This document shows positions 38,085 to 47,154 of a stretch of 64,000 nucleotides of DNA, piece by piece; the first letter of the stretch is position 1, and the number at the start of each line of letters is the position of its first letter. Position numbers and translations under genes: made by a program. The notes beneath the pieces were generated by a model, which made no database searches, was not told the DNA's origin, and was given only the letters and a program-made list of their open reading frames with translations. The stretch covers positions 148,574 through 212,573 of the forward strand of contig NZ_SMRP01000002.1 in assembly GCF_004353915.1 (NCBI RefSeq), given 5' to 3'. The DNA is from Paraburkholderia silviterrae. GTDB taxonomy: Bacteria > Pseudomonadota > Gammaproteobacteria > Burkholderiales > Burkholderiaceae.

Positions 38085-39461
38085 ATGACTAACCACGCAA
38101 CGGCGTCCGCAGCGACGCTCGCGGGCACCCTGGAAGCCAACTTCGACGGCCTCGTCGGCCCCACGCACAACTACGCCGGGCTCTCGTTCGGCAACGTCGC
38201 CTCGCAGAACAACGAGAAGTCGGTCGCGAACCCGCGCGCCGCCGCGCAACAGGGCTTGCGCAAGATGAAGCGCCTTGCCGACCTCGGCTTCGCGCAGGGC
38301 GTGCTGCCGCCGCAGGAGCGTCCCTCGATGCGCCTGTTGCGCGAGCTGGGCTTCACGGGCAAGGACGCCGAGGCCATCGCGCGCGCCGCGAAGGACGCGC
38401 CCGAGCTGCTCGCGGCCGCAAGCTCCGCCTCGGCGATGTGGACCGCGAACGCGGCCACCGTGAGCCCCTCGGCCGACACGCCCGAGCGCCGCGTGCACTT
38501 CACGCCCGCGAACCTGTGCAGCAAGCTGCATCGCGCGATCGAGCACGAGTACACGCGCCGCACGCTCGGCACGATCTTCGCTGACCCGTCGCACTTCGTG
38601 GTGCACGACGCGCTGCCGGGCACGCCCGCGCTCGGCGACGAAGGCGCGGCCAATCACACGCGCTTTTGCGCCGAGTACGGCGAGCGCGGCGTGGAGTTCT
38701 TCGTCTATGGCCGCAGCGAATACCGCCGCGGGCCGGAGCCCAAGCGCTTCCCGGCGCGCCAGACTTTCGAGGCGAGCCGCGCGATCGCGCAGCGCCATGG
38801 CCTCACCGATGACACGACGGTGTTCGCGCAGCAGACTCCCGAAGTGATCGACGCCGGCGTCTTCCATAACGATGTGATCGCCGTGGGCAACCGCAGCACG
38901 CTGTTTTGCCACGAGCGCGCATTCGTCGACCAGAAGAGCGTCTATGACGAGCTGCGCAGGAAGCTCGAGGCGCACCGCGCGCCGTTCGATGTGATCGAAG
39001 TGCCCGACGCCCAGGTGAGCGTGGCGGACGCGGTCTCGTCGTATCTGTTCAACAGCCAGCTCCTGAGCCGCGCCGACGGCAAGCAGATTCTCGTCGTGCC
39101 GAAGGAATGCCGCGAGAATCCGCGCGTGGCGAGCTATCTCGACGAGCTGGCCGCGAAGAGCGGCCCCATCGACGAGGTGCTCGTGTTCGACTTGCGCGAG
39201 AGCATGAAGAACGGCGGCGGCCCGGCGTGCCTGCGCTTGCGCGTGGTGCTGAGCGAGGCCGAGCGCGCGGCGGTGGCGCCGGGCGTGTGGATGAACGATG
39301 CGCTGTTCGCACGTCTGGATGCGTGGATCGCGAAGCACTATCGCGATCGCCTCGCGCCCCAGGATCTCACCGATCCGGCGCTGCTGGTGGAGTCGCGCAC
39401 GGCGCTCGACGAGCTCACGCAGATCCTCGGCCTGGGGTCGCTCTATGACTTCCAGCGCTGA
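38085..39461 (+). CDS. astB: N-succinylarginine dihydrolase
   Basis: 458 residues. Amidinotransferase-superfamily enzyme; second AST step, splitting succinylarginine to succinylornithine, CO2 and ammonia. Blocks: [21 protein letters not shown] (N-terminal signature), [45 protein letters not shown] (catalytic His), [10 protein letters not shown] and [17 protein letters not shown] (Cys near the end). Starts nine bases after astD. The 3' end overlaps astE by 17 bp. Confidence 0.95.
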   Translation: MTNHATASAATLAGTLEANFDGLVGPTHNYAGLSFGNVASQNNEKSVANPRAAAQQGLRKMKRLADLGFAQGVLPPQERPSMRLLRELGFTGKDAEAIARAAKDAPELLAAASSASAMWTANAATVSPSADTPERRVHFTPANLCSKLHRAIEHEYTRRTLGTIFADPSHFVVHDALPGTPALGDEGAANHTRFCAEYGERGVEFFVYGRSEYRRGPEPKRFPARQTFEASRAIAQRHGLTDDTTVFAQQTPEVIDAGVFHNDVIAVGNRSTLFCHERAFVDQKSVYDELRRKLEAHRAPFDVIEVPDAQVSVADAVSSYLFNSQLLSRADGKQILVVPKECRENPRVASYLDELAAKSGPIDEVLVFDLRESMKNGGGPACLRLRVVLSEAERAAVAPGVWMNDALFARLDAWIAKHYRDRLAPQDLTDPALLVESRTALDELTQILGLGSLYDFQR

Positions 39462-40539
39462 GCCGCTCAGGTCCCCGCACGCGGCGGGGGCGGCCACGCC
39501 CGATTGCCTCGCCGATTTTCTTGCCACGACGCTGGCAGGCGTTCGGCCCGCAAGCGAGGCGCAAGCGCAGGGCACTTGCGCGTACGGCGCGGTGCGCTGG
39601 CAATGGCTCGACGAAGGCGTGCTGCAACTCGAGCCGGAGTACACCGGTGGCGCACGGGGCGAGACGACGAAGAGCGTGCTGCTCTCCGCAGGCGTGCACG
39701 GCGACGAGACCGCGCCCATCGAGCTGCTTTCGCAGATGGTGGCCGATGTTGCGGCGGGGCGCCTCGCGCTCGCATGCCGCCTGCTGGTCGTGCTCGGCAA
39801 CGTGGCGGCGATGCGCGCCGCCACGCGCTACGAAGACGACGACCTCAACCGTCTGTTCGGCGGCCGCCACGCGCGCGTGCCGCAAAGCCGCGAGGCGCCG
39901 CGCGCCGTGGTGCTCGAAACGGCGGCGCAGCGTTTCTTCGCCGATGCGCCTGCGCTGCCCGGCGCGCGCTGGCACCTCGACATGCACACGGCGATCCGCG
40001 CCTCGGCGTTCGAGCAGTTCGCGCTGCTGCCCTATACCGGCGACGCCCCCACGCGCGCGATGTTCGACTGGCTCGCCGACGCGCGCATCGCCGCCGTCCT
40101 GATCCATACGGAGAAGGGCGCGACGTACTCGTCGTTTACCGCCGATGCTTGCGGCGCGCTCGCGTGCACGCTCGAGCTCGGCAAGGTGCAGCCGTTCGGG
40201 CAGAACGATCTCGCGCGCTTTGCGCCGGCCGACGCGGCGCTGCGCAGGCTCGTTTCGGGCGCGCAGGCCGCTGAGGACGAAGCGATGCCGCGCGTCTTCA
40301 CGGTGATCGGCCAGATTACGAAGCAAAGCGATGCCTTCGCGCTGCACGTGGCCGCCGACGTGCCGAACTTCACGCCGTTCGCGCGCGGCACGGTGCTGGC
40401 GGAGGACGGCACGTATCGCTACGTCGTCGCACACGACGAAGAGCGCATCGTGTTTCCGAATCCCACCGTGAAGCCGGGTTTGCGCGCGGGTTTGCTCGTG
40501 GTCGACACGAGCGCTGAAACACTTGCCTCGCTGACCTGA
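39445..40539 (+). CDS. astE: Succinylglutamate desuccinylase
   Basis: 364 residues. Zinc carboxypeptidase-like enzyme that releases glutamate and succinate, the last AST step. Zinc ligands: [18 protein letters not shown] (His and Glu) and [17 protein letters not shown] (His); the active Glu is probably in [19 protein letters not shown]. The start at 39445 (MTSSAEPL) lies inside the end of astB, so translation is coupled; the N-terminal 20 residues are weakly conserved. Last enzyme gene of the operon. Confidence 0.92.
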   Translation: MTSSAEPLRSPHAAGAATPDCLADFLATTLAGVRPASEAQAQGTCAYGAVRWQWLDEGVLQLEPEYTGGARGETTKSVLLSAGVHGDETAPIELLSQMVADVAAGRLALACRLLVVLGNVAAMRAATRYEDDDLNRLFGGRHARVPQSREAPRAVVLETAAQRFFADAPALPGARWHLDMHTAIRASAFEQFALLPYTGDAPTRAMFDWLADARIAAVLIHTEKGATYSSFTADACGALACTLELGKVQPFGQNDLARFAPADAALRRLVSGAQAAEDEAMPRVFTVIGQITKQSDAFALHVAADVPNFTPFARGTVLAEDGTYRYVVAHDEERIVFPNPTVKPGLRAGLLVVDTSAETLASLT

Positions 40540-40552
40540 ATTGCCTGAATCG

Positions 40553-40587
40553 CGCGTGGCGCGGCGACGCGTTCGCCGCGCCACGCG
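40553..40587 (+). terminator. Perfect 15-bp hairpin between astE and aotJ
   Basis: CGCGTGGCGCGGCGA and TCGCCGCGCCACGCG are exact reverse complements with loop CGCGT, 13 bp after the astE stop. No T-run follows, so it may be a Rho-independent-like weak terminator, an RNase barrier that sets different mRNA levels, or a short palindromic element. A TACAAT at 40643 could be a separate -10 box for aotJ. Confidence 0.6.
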
Positions 40588-40784
40588 TCCCGCGCGAAAA
40601 CCCCGCCAGAAGGCGTTTCCCGGCCGCTTGTGCCGGGCGCGGTACAATCGCGGCCTCGCGGTTGCTGCGGCGCGTCATAGACGATGCGCCCGTTTGAGCC
40701 GCCCTTTTTGGCGCAGCGATCCTGCACCGAAGCGCGCCGTAGGACCTCTGAAGCGCGCTGTAATTCGACTGGACTGAGACACTG

Positions 40785-41579
40785 ATGAACATGAACTGGA
40801 ACAAGCTGGCCACTTTCACGCTCTGCGCGGCCTTCACCCTGGCTGCGGGCGCCGCCCAGGCCGCCGATATCAAGGAAATCCGCTTCGGCGTCGAGGCATC
40901 GTACGCGCCGTTCGAATCGAAATCGCCCACGGGCGAGCTGCAGGGCTTCGACATCGACGTGGGCAACGCGGTCTGCGCGAAGCTCAAGGCGAAGTGCGTG
41001 TGGGTGGAGAACTCGTTCGACGGCCTGATTCCGGCGCTGCAGGCGCGCAAGTTCAACGCCATCAACTCGGACATGACGATCACGGATCAGCGCCGCCAGG
41101 CCATCGATTTCACCGATCCGATCTACGCGATCCCCAACCAGATGATCGCGAAGAAGGGCAGCCCGCTGCTGCCCACGCCCGAATCGCTCAAGGGCAAGCA
41201 CGTGGGCGTGCTCCAGGGCACGATCCAGGAAACCTACGCGAAGGCCAAGTGGGCGCCCGTGGGCGTCGACGTCGTACCGTACCAGACCCAGGACCAGATC
41301 TACGCCGACCTCGCCTCGGGCCGTCTGGACGCGTCCTTCCAGGACGCCGAGGCCGCATCGAAGGGCTTCCTGAACAAGCCGCAGGGCGCGGGCTTCGCGT
41401 TCGCGGGACCGCAGGTCGTCGACGCGAAGCTGCTCGGCGAGGGCGTGGGCTATGGCGTGCGCAAGAACGACGCGGCGCTCAAGGCCGCGCTCAACGGCGC
41501 ACTCAAGGACCTCAAGGCCGACGGCACGATCGACAAGATCGCCGCGAAGTACTTCAACGTGAAGGTCGTGCTCAAGTAA
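40785..41579 (+). CDS. aotJ: Periplasmic basic amino-acid binding protein (AotJ/HisJ/ArgT type)
   Basis: 264 residues. Signal peptide about 1-27 (KLATFTLCAAFTLAAGAAQA). The mature part is type II binding protein: EIRFGVEASYAPFESKSPTGELQGFDIDVGNA, FDGLIPALQARKFNAINSDMTIT, KHVGVLQGTIQETYAK, LASGRLDASFQDAEAASKGF. The pattern is that of lysine/arginine/ornithine/histidine-binding proteins. It lies nine kilobases after the AotQMP genes, with the ast operon in between, and ends at a clear terminator. Confidence 0.94.
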   Translation: MNMNWNKLATFTLCAAFTLAAGAAQAADIKEIRFGVEASYAPFESKSPTGELQGFDIDVGNAVCAKLKAKCVWVENSFDGLIPALQARKFNAINSDMTITDQRRQAIDFTDPIYAIPNQMIAKKGSPLLPTPESLKGKHVGVLQGTIQETYAKAKWAPVGVDVVPYQTQDQIYADLASGRLDASFQDAEAASKGFLNKPQGAGFAFAGPQVVDAKLLGEGVGYGVRKNDAALKAALNGALKDLKADGTIDKIAAKYFNVKVVLK

Positions 41580-41618
41580 GCGCGCACATGCGTGAGCGGC
41601 GGGTGCAATCCCGCCGCG

Positions 41619-41657
41619 AATGCCGGCGAGGGCGTTGCCCCGCCGGCATTTTTATTT
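41619..41657 (+). terminator. Intrinsic terminator after aotJ
   Basis: AATGCCGGCG and CGCCGGCATT form a perfect 10-bp stem with a 12-nt loop, followed by TTTATTT, 39 bp after the aotJ stop. Marks the end of the arginine unit. Confidence 0.9.
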
Positions 41658-41847
41658 GGACCACGCGTGGGCTTCATATGCGCGACGTATCGGCCAGGAT
41701 AAAATCGATCGACAAAGAAGGCGCCTTTGCAGCCGCACGGGCAGCGCGAACGGCGAGCAACAACAAGCAATAACAGGCGAGAACGAGCCGCACGAGAGAC
41801 CACACGACCAGGCGCGCGCGCAACGCGAGGCGCTTCGCGGGGGACCC

Positions 41848-43239
41848 ATGAGCTTCAATGCCGCAGACCGGCCGCGCATGTCCGGCGTCGATGGCAGCTA
41901 TCGGATAGACGAATCTTCGACCGAACCGCCGGCCAATCCCTGGCACGTCTACTTCGCGCGCGCGCCTTTGCTCGATCGCGACGGCATGCTCTGCGCGTTC
42001 GAGACGCTGCCGCGCGTCGTGGTGCGCGAAGGGTTCGGGCAACACGCCAAAGCCCACGCCGGCGAAGCGCCATCGAGTGACGGCGCGGCGCAGACCGGGG
42101 CGCAAAACCGCGCACTGATCGAAGCGTTCGGCGCGCCCGCGCTGCGCGGGGCGCTGAGCGGACATCCAGCGTGGCTCGACGTGACGCGCGAGCGATTGCT
42201 GGACGATGTGCTGCTGCGCTTGCCCGCCGATCGCGTGATCCTGGAGCTGCCGCCTGGCATCGGCGCCGATCCCGAGGTGATCGCGCGGCTCGTCAAGCTG
42301 CACGGCAAGCGCTATCGCTTCGCGCTCGACCACGTCACGAAAGCCGACGAGTCGTTCGCGAAGCTGCTGCCCTATGCGGACGCCGTCAAGCTCGATCCGC
42401 GCGGCATTGCGCCTGCGCTGCTGCCGAAGTTCACGAGCGTGCTCAAGGCGGCGGGCAAGATCCTCGTGGCGCTGAACATCGAGACGGCCGCCGAATACGA
42501 GCGCGCTCACGCGCTGGGCTTCGACCGCTTCCAGGGCTACTACTTCGCGAAGCCCCAGGGCGGGGCGCGCCGTGCGAGCGCGCCGCGCCAGGCGTTGCTG
42601 AACCTGTTGCAGCTACTGGCCTCGGAGCCCACCGTGATGCAGCTCGAAGCGGAGTTGAAGCTCAATCCCGTGCTCGTGATGCATCTCATGCGGCTCGCGA
42701 ACTCGAGCAGCTTCGGTCTCGGGCGCAAGGTGAGCACGTTGCGCGAGGCGATCAACGCGACGGGCACCAACCGCATCGCGCGCTGGACGCAGCTATTGCT
42801 GTACGCGGACGGCCGCAAGATCTCGCTGGAAGTCGATCCGCTGCTGCAGCTCGCGGCCACGCGCGCGCGCTTCATGGAGCTTGCCGCGGCGGTGCTGCCC
42901 GAAGCCGGGCCCGCGGAGGAAGATGCGGCGTTTCTCGTCGGCGTGTTCTCGTTTGTCGACGCCGTGTTCGGCGGCCCGCTCGACCAGACGCTCGAAATGC
43001 TCAGGCTGGCCAAGCCGATCCGCGCGGCCATCGCGCGCCGCGAAGGCGTGCTGGGCCGCCTGCTCGGCGTGAGCGAGGCGCTCGAGCGCGGCGACTGGGC
43101 GGCCGTGGATGCGGCGTGCGCCACGCTCGCGCCGCTCGACGCGGGGGCGCTGGCGGCGCTTGCGCTTGCGGCGGCGGAGTGGGCCGGCACGGCCGAGCGC
43201 AACGCCGAGGCCGAGGGGCTCGCGCGGATCGAGGACTGA
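41848..43239 (+). CDS. EAL-HDOD (YuxH-type) signalling protein with eroded EAL domain
   Basis: 463 residues. The N-terminal about 220 residues have the EAL-HDOD layout, but key sites are lost compared with the paralogue at 47155: YELLFR is FETLPR, FDDV is LDHV, and AEKVET is ALNIET. KxD (VKLD) and the FQGYYFAKP block are kept. So c-di-GMP hydrolysis is unlikely. The C-terminal HDOD domain (about 235-440) starts with LLNLLQLLASEPTVMQLEAEL and has HLMRLANSSSFGLGRKVSTLREAINATG and RWTQLLLYADG. It probably acts as a scaffold or c-di-GMP sensor. ATG at 41848 has GGGGGAC upstream. Confidence 0.85.
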   Translation: MSFNAADRPRMSGVDGSYRIDESSTEPPANPWHVYFARAPLLDRDGMLCAFETLPRVVVREGFGQHAKAHAGEAPSSDGAAQTGAQNRALIEAFGAPALRGALSGHPAWLDVTRERLLDDVLLRLPADRVILELPPGIGADPEVIARLVKLHGKRYRFALDHVTKADESFAKLLPYADAVKLDPRGIAPALLPKFTSVLKAAGKILVALNIETAAEYERAHALGFDRFQGYYFAKPQGGARRASAPRQALLNLLQLLASEPTVMQLEAELKLNPVLVMHLMRLANSSSFGLGRKVSTLREAINATGTNRIARWTQLLLYADGRKISLEVDPLLQLAATRARFMELAAAVLPEAGPAEEDAAFLVGVFSFVDAVFGGPLDQTLEMLRLAKPIRAAIARREGVLGRLLGVSEALERGDWAAVDAACATLAPLDAGALAALALAAAEWAGTAERNAEAEGLARIED

Positions 43240-43320
43240 GGTGCTGGCCCAGTGCGCCGGGGCAGGCGGGCGACGCCGCGCGCTGGAGCGACCGGAGGGA
43301 TTGGCGGGGGCTGAAGACGC

Positions 43321-44772
43321 TTACGCCTTCACGGGACTCGCGCTGAAGAAGCGCGCCAGCTCGTGCGCGAGCTCGTTTAGCGCGCTCATTTCCTTTTGCA
43401 GGATGCGGCGCGGCTCCTGGCTCAGCAGCCAGTCGCCATAGAGCAGCGCCACGGGCGGCTCGCCAGGGTGGGCCACCGGCAGCAGCACGAACGCGCGCGC
43501 GTCGTCGAGGCGCGCGCGGTACCAGGCCGGCAGACGCGCAAGCATTTTCGGGTCGCGCGCGTTTTCAATGAAGATGCCCACCGAGTTCGCAATCGCGAGA
43601 TGGAACACGTCGGGCTGGAACGCCGCGCTGAACGCGAGCCGCTCCAGATTGTCCTCGACCTGCGGGCCGAAGCCGCGCTGCGCCTCGAACATGTTCGCGC
43701 CGCGCCGCACGAACACGACCGTGCGCGCGAAGCCGAGGCCGGCCAGCACGGTCTCGGTGGCGAGCGTGAGCGCCGTGGAGAGCGGGCTCCCGGCGGGAAG
43801 CGCGCGCAGGTCTTGCACGCCCGCGGCGATGCGCGCCTCGGGGTCGAGCGACTCGCGCGCGATGGCGTCGGCGTTCGCGCGCAGCTCGACGATCTCGCGC
43901 ATCACGCCGTCGTTGGCTTCTTCGTTGGCGAGCGCGAGGCTCATCTGCACGAGCATTTCCGGATCGGTGGAGAGCGCGCGCCCGTAATGATGCGCGAGGT
44001 CCGAGATGTGCTCTTCGCGCGTTTCGTCGGTGAGGCCCGCCGTGGTGAGCACGCGCGCCACCTCGGTCGAATAGTTCGTGATCGCGCGCAGCCATTGCAC
44101 CTGGCGCGACTCGCTGCCCGCCGGATCGTATTCGCCCATGCCTTCGCGGATCGTCTCGGGCAGGCGCCAACGCGTGGCCGCGTCCTGGCCAATTTCGGTG
44201 AAGGTCACGCCGAGCACGTCGATGCAGGCATCGTCTTCGTTCGTGCCTTGCTCGCATTCGCGGCGGATCTGCTCCCACTCCGGCTCGAGGTAGAACACCA
44301 CGAGGAGCTTGCCCACCTGGCGCATCAGCGTGCAGACCACGGCCTCTTCGCCCGCGCGCAGGTCGCCGCGCTCGGTCAGCTTGCGCGCGACGCACCCCGA
44401 AAGCATCGTGCGGTTGAGCTCGAGCTTGGCGTCGATGCGGCGCGGCGCGCTGTGATGAAAGTGGTCGACGATCTTCAGGCCCACCACGAGATGGCCGACC
44501 GCGTCCATGCCGAGCACCATCAGCGCGCGCGTGACGGTCGTGATGTTGCCGCCGAAGGCCATGTACATGGCGGAGTTGGCGAGACGCAGCACCTTCTGCG
44601 TGAGCGCGAAGTCCGAGAGCACGACCTTCACGAGCGCGGTGAAGTCGTAGTCGTCGTTGGTCATGGCGGCAACCGTCGTGCGCAGCGATTGCGACAGGAT
44701 GGGGAAGTCGCCGCGCTCGTTCATACGAGCCCAGAGCCGGTCGAGCAGGACTGCCTTTACCATCTGAACCAT
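43321..44772 (-). CDS. HDOD domain protein with C-terminal GAF-like domain
   Basis: 483 residues. HDOD domain about 15-220: FPILSQSLRTTVAAMTNDDYDFTALVKVVLSDFALTQKVLRLANSAMY, then TVTRALMVLGMDAVGHLVVGL. The C-terminal third (about 310-470) looks GAF-like: LATETVLAGLGFARTVVFVRRG and FVLLPVAHPGEPPVALLYGDW. HDOD proteins act in regulation and signalling; no catalytic metal site is seen. It lies 39 bp after the PAS-GGDEF-EAL gene on the same strand, so the two form an operon. ATG at 44772 or 44763 are both possible. Confidence 0.87.
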   Translation of the reverse strand: MVQMVKAVLLDRLWARMNERGDFPILSQSLRTTVAAMTNDDYDFTALVKVVLSDFALTQKVLRLANSAMYMAFGGNITTVTRALMVLGMDAVGHLVVGLKIVDHFHHSAPRRIDAKLELNRTMLSGCVARKLTERGDLRAGEEAVVCTLMRQVGKLLVVFYLEPEWEQIRRECEQGTNEDDACIDVLGVTFTEIGQDAATRWRLPETIREGMGEYDPAGSESRQVQWLRAITNYSTEVARVLTTAGLTDETREEHISDLAHHYGRALSTDPEMLVQMSLALANEEANDGVMREIVELRANADAIARESLDPEARIAAGVQDLRALPAGSPLSTALTLATETVLAGLGFARTVVFVRRGANMFEAQRGFGPQVEDNLERLAFSAAFQPDVFHLAIANSVGIFIENARDPKMLARLPAWYRARLDDARAFVLLPVAHPGEPPVALLYGDWLLSQEPRRILQKEMSALNELAHELARFFSASPVKA

Positions 44773-44811
44773 GTCAATTTCGCTAATGCCCTGCGTGTAT
44801 CGGTGCCGCGC

Positions 44812-46812
44812 TCAATGCACGCCGTGGACGTGCAAGGTGCGCGACTCGAAACGCTGCGAGAGCTCCTCCGAAGGCAATGCCTTGCAGACGAGCCATCCCT
44901 GAATATGATCGCAGCCCATCTTCGTGAGCAGCTCGCGCTGCGCCTCGGTCTCGACGCCTTCGGCGACGAGCTCGAGCTCGAGCGTGCGCGCGAGGCCCAC
45001 CACGGCATTGACGATCGCCTGATCGTTGCGCGAGGTGAGCAGGTTCACGACGAAGCTGCGGTCGATCTTCAGTTTCGAAAGCGGAAAGCGCTGCAGATAC
45101 GCGAGGCTCGAATACCCGGTGCCGAAGTCGTCCACGGCAAAGCGGATGCCGAGCGCCGTGAGCTCCTCGAGCAGCGTGACCGCGTGCTGCGGGTCCTGCA
45201 TCAGCACGCTCTCGGTGATCTCGAAGACGAGCCGGCGCGGATCGATCCCGGTGAGCCCGATCGCTTCTTCGACGCTCTCCTTGAAACGGGGATTGCGGAA
45301 CTGCTGCGGCGAAACATTGACCGCGACGTACTGCAAGGCAATGCCTTGCTCGTCCCATTGGGTCAGCTGCATGCAGGCCGCCCGCAAAACCCAGTTGCCG
45401 AGATAATTAATCAGGCCGACGGATTCCGCAAGCGGGATAAATGTTGATGGCGGCACGAGTCCGTGCAAGGGATGTTGCCAGCGCATCAGCGCTTCGACCC
45501 CAACCACGCCGCCCGTGGCGCTGCTCGTGATGGGCTGGAAGTGCAGTGAGAACTCGCCGTTGCGCACGCCGTCGTGCAGGTCCGATTCGAGCTTCAGGCG
45601 CTGGGCGTCGGTCGGGTCGTCATCGGGCACGTGGAGCATCAGCGAGTTGCCGCCCGCGGCCTTGGCCTGTTGCAGCGCCTGGTCGGCGCGACGGATGAGC
45701 GGGGTGCTTTCGGGCTGCGCATCGCTCTCGCCGCCGTCCGGGCGCTGCTCGGGATGGAACGCAATGCCGATGCTCGCCGCGAGATGCACCGGCTGGTCGC
45801 GAAACGAATAAGGCTGCAGGATCGACGTGAGCAGGCGCCGCGCAAGCGCTTCTGCGGCGCCACGAACGTCAAAGGACGCGCCGCCGCGTTGCGGCACGCC
45901 TTGCGACGAGGAACGCGACGAGGAATGCGACGCGGATTGCGGCGTGATCAGAATGGCGAACTCGTCGCTGCCCGTGCGCGCAATCAGCTCGCCCTGCTGG
46001 GTGAGGTGCGTGAGGCGGCGCGCGGTCTCGCGCAGCAACTCGTCGCCGGCATCGTAGCCGAGCGCGCGGTTCACGCGCTGATAGTCGTCGAGATCGAGCA
46101 GCAGCAGGGCGATGGGCGTGCCGTGCCGGTCGGCTTCGGCCTGCGCGCGTTCGAGCGCAGGCTCGAGCGCCGCCTGGTTCGGCAGGCCCGTGAGCGGATC
46201 GTGATGGAGCGCATGCGTGAGGCGCGCCTGCACGCGCTGCCAGTCCGAGACGTCGAAGCCCGCCACGGCGAAGCCGTCGACGCCCGCCCGGGTGCTCGAC
46301 TGCACGCGCAGCTCGACGGCGAGCGGGTAGGTCAGCGCTTTCACGAGATCGATCGTGTCTTTTTCGACTACGCCGCTCTCCAGTGCGCGCGCGAAGAGCG
46401 CGTCGAGGCGCGCGAGATCGTCGGGCGCAACGAGGTCGTGCAGCGTCGCGCCAAGCAGGAACTCGCGGTGATAGCCGGCAAAGCGCAGACTCGCATCGGA
46501 GACGTAGAGAAAGCGCAGGTTGCGGTCCACATGCACGAGGAAATCCACCGCGGCGGCCGTTTGCTCGAAGGCGCGCGGATGGGCCTCGGACGCGGTGGCT
46601 TCGTCGCCGGACGGGCGGCCAATGCCCGCGGCGGCCGCGCGAGCGGGCACGCTCTGTGCGTCCGGCAAGGGCGGTGCAGCGTGCGCACAGGCGAGCGGGA
46701 CGCCGGGGCGGGCGTCGTGCCGCTCGCCTGTGCGCACGGCGCGTGGCCGCAGCCGGTCCAAGACCGTGCGTAGCCAGCCCGGGCGGGGCGCGGTAATCCT
46801 GTTCGCTTCCAT
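44812..46812 (-). CDS. PAS-GGDEF-EAL cyclic-di-GMP protein
   Basis: 666 residues. PAS about 85-195 (FLVHVDRNLRFLYVSDASLRF). GGDEF domain about 205-375 with the signature as GSDEF in ELIARTGSDEFAILI (residue about 281), one change from canonical GGDEF. EAL domain about 400-655 with EAL intact in GVEALMRWQHP (about residue 439), NVSPQQF, EITES, DDFGTGYSSLAYL, KIDRSF and VAEGVET. So PDE activity is likely; cyclase activity is uncertain. No membrane segment is seen. ATG 46812 is chosen because the next upstream in-frame region is not conserved. A Ser-rich linker with short repeats lies near residue 295. Confidence 0.9.
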   Translation of the reverse strand: MEANRITAPRPGWLRTVLDRLRPRAVRTGERHDARPGVPLACAHAAPPLPDAQSVPARAAAAGIGRPSGDEATASEAHPRAFEQTAAAVDFLVHVDRNLRFLYVSDASLRFAGYHREFLLGATLHDLVAPDDLARLDALFARALESGVVEKDTIDLVKALTYPLAVELRVQSSTRAGVDGFAVAGFDVSDWQRVQARLTHALHHDPLTGLPNQAALEPALERAQAEADRHGTPIALLLLDLDDYQRVNRALGYDAGDELLRETARRLTHLTQQGELIARTGSDEFAILITPQSASHSSSRSSSQGVPQRGGASFDVRGAAEALARRLLTSILQPYSFRDQPVHLAASIGIAFHPEQRPDGGESDAQPESTPLIRRADQALQQAKAAGGNSLMLHVPDDDPTDAQRLKLESDLHDGVRNGEFSLHFQPITSSATGGVVGVEALMRWQHPLHGLVPPSTFIPLAESVGLINYLGNWVLRAACMQLTQWDEQGIALQYVAVNVSPQQFRNPRFKESVEEAIGLTGIDPRRLVFEITESVLMQDPQHAVTLLEELTALGIRFAVDDFGTGYSSLAYLQRFPLSKLKIDRSFVVNLLTSRNDQAIVNAVVGLARTLELELVAEGVETEAQRELLTKMGCDHIQGWLVCKALPSEELSQRFESRTLHVHGVH

Positions 46813-47154
46813 GTGTGTCGCTGGCAACCTGTGTACTTGTCGGCGTGTCGAGTCGGGCGCGCGGCTTGCATGCGAAGCGTGGCAGGGCCGCGCGCCGGGT
46901 TGCGGCAGCGGCGAAACGCGCTGCTGCTTGACGCGCCCATCAGACCGAGATATCGACCCCACACGCGAAATCTTTAGCTGCGCGGCAAAAAAACGGGCGA
47001 GGCGCCAAGGCGGCCTGACAAGGCGATGCCGGCGCGCGCGGATTCGGTTAAAGTGGCGCCGGCCGCGCGTGGGCTGTGCATGCGTACAGCATTTCCCAGA
47101 CGAGGTCGCCCAACGAGTCATCCAGACCGAACCCATCCGCTCGAATCTTTTGCC
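46813..47154. other. Divergent promoter region, 342 bp
   Basis: Lies between the PAS-GGDEF-EAL gene and the second EAL-HDOD gene, which point away from each other. It should hold promoters for both. No operator, terminator or RNA was recognised. Confidence 0.5.
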
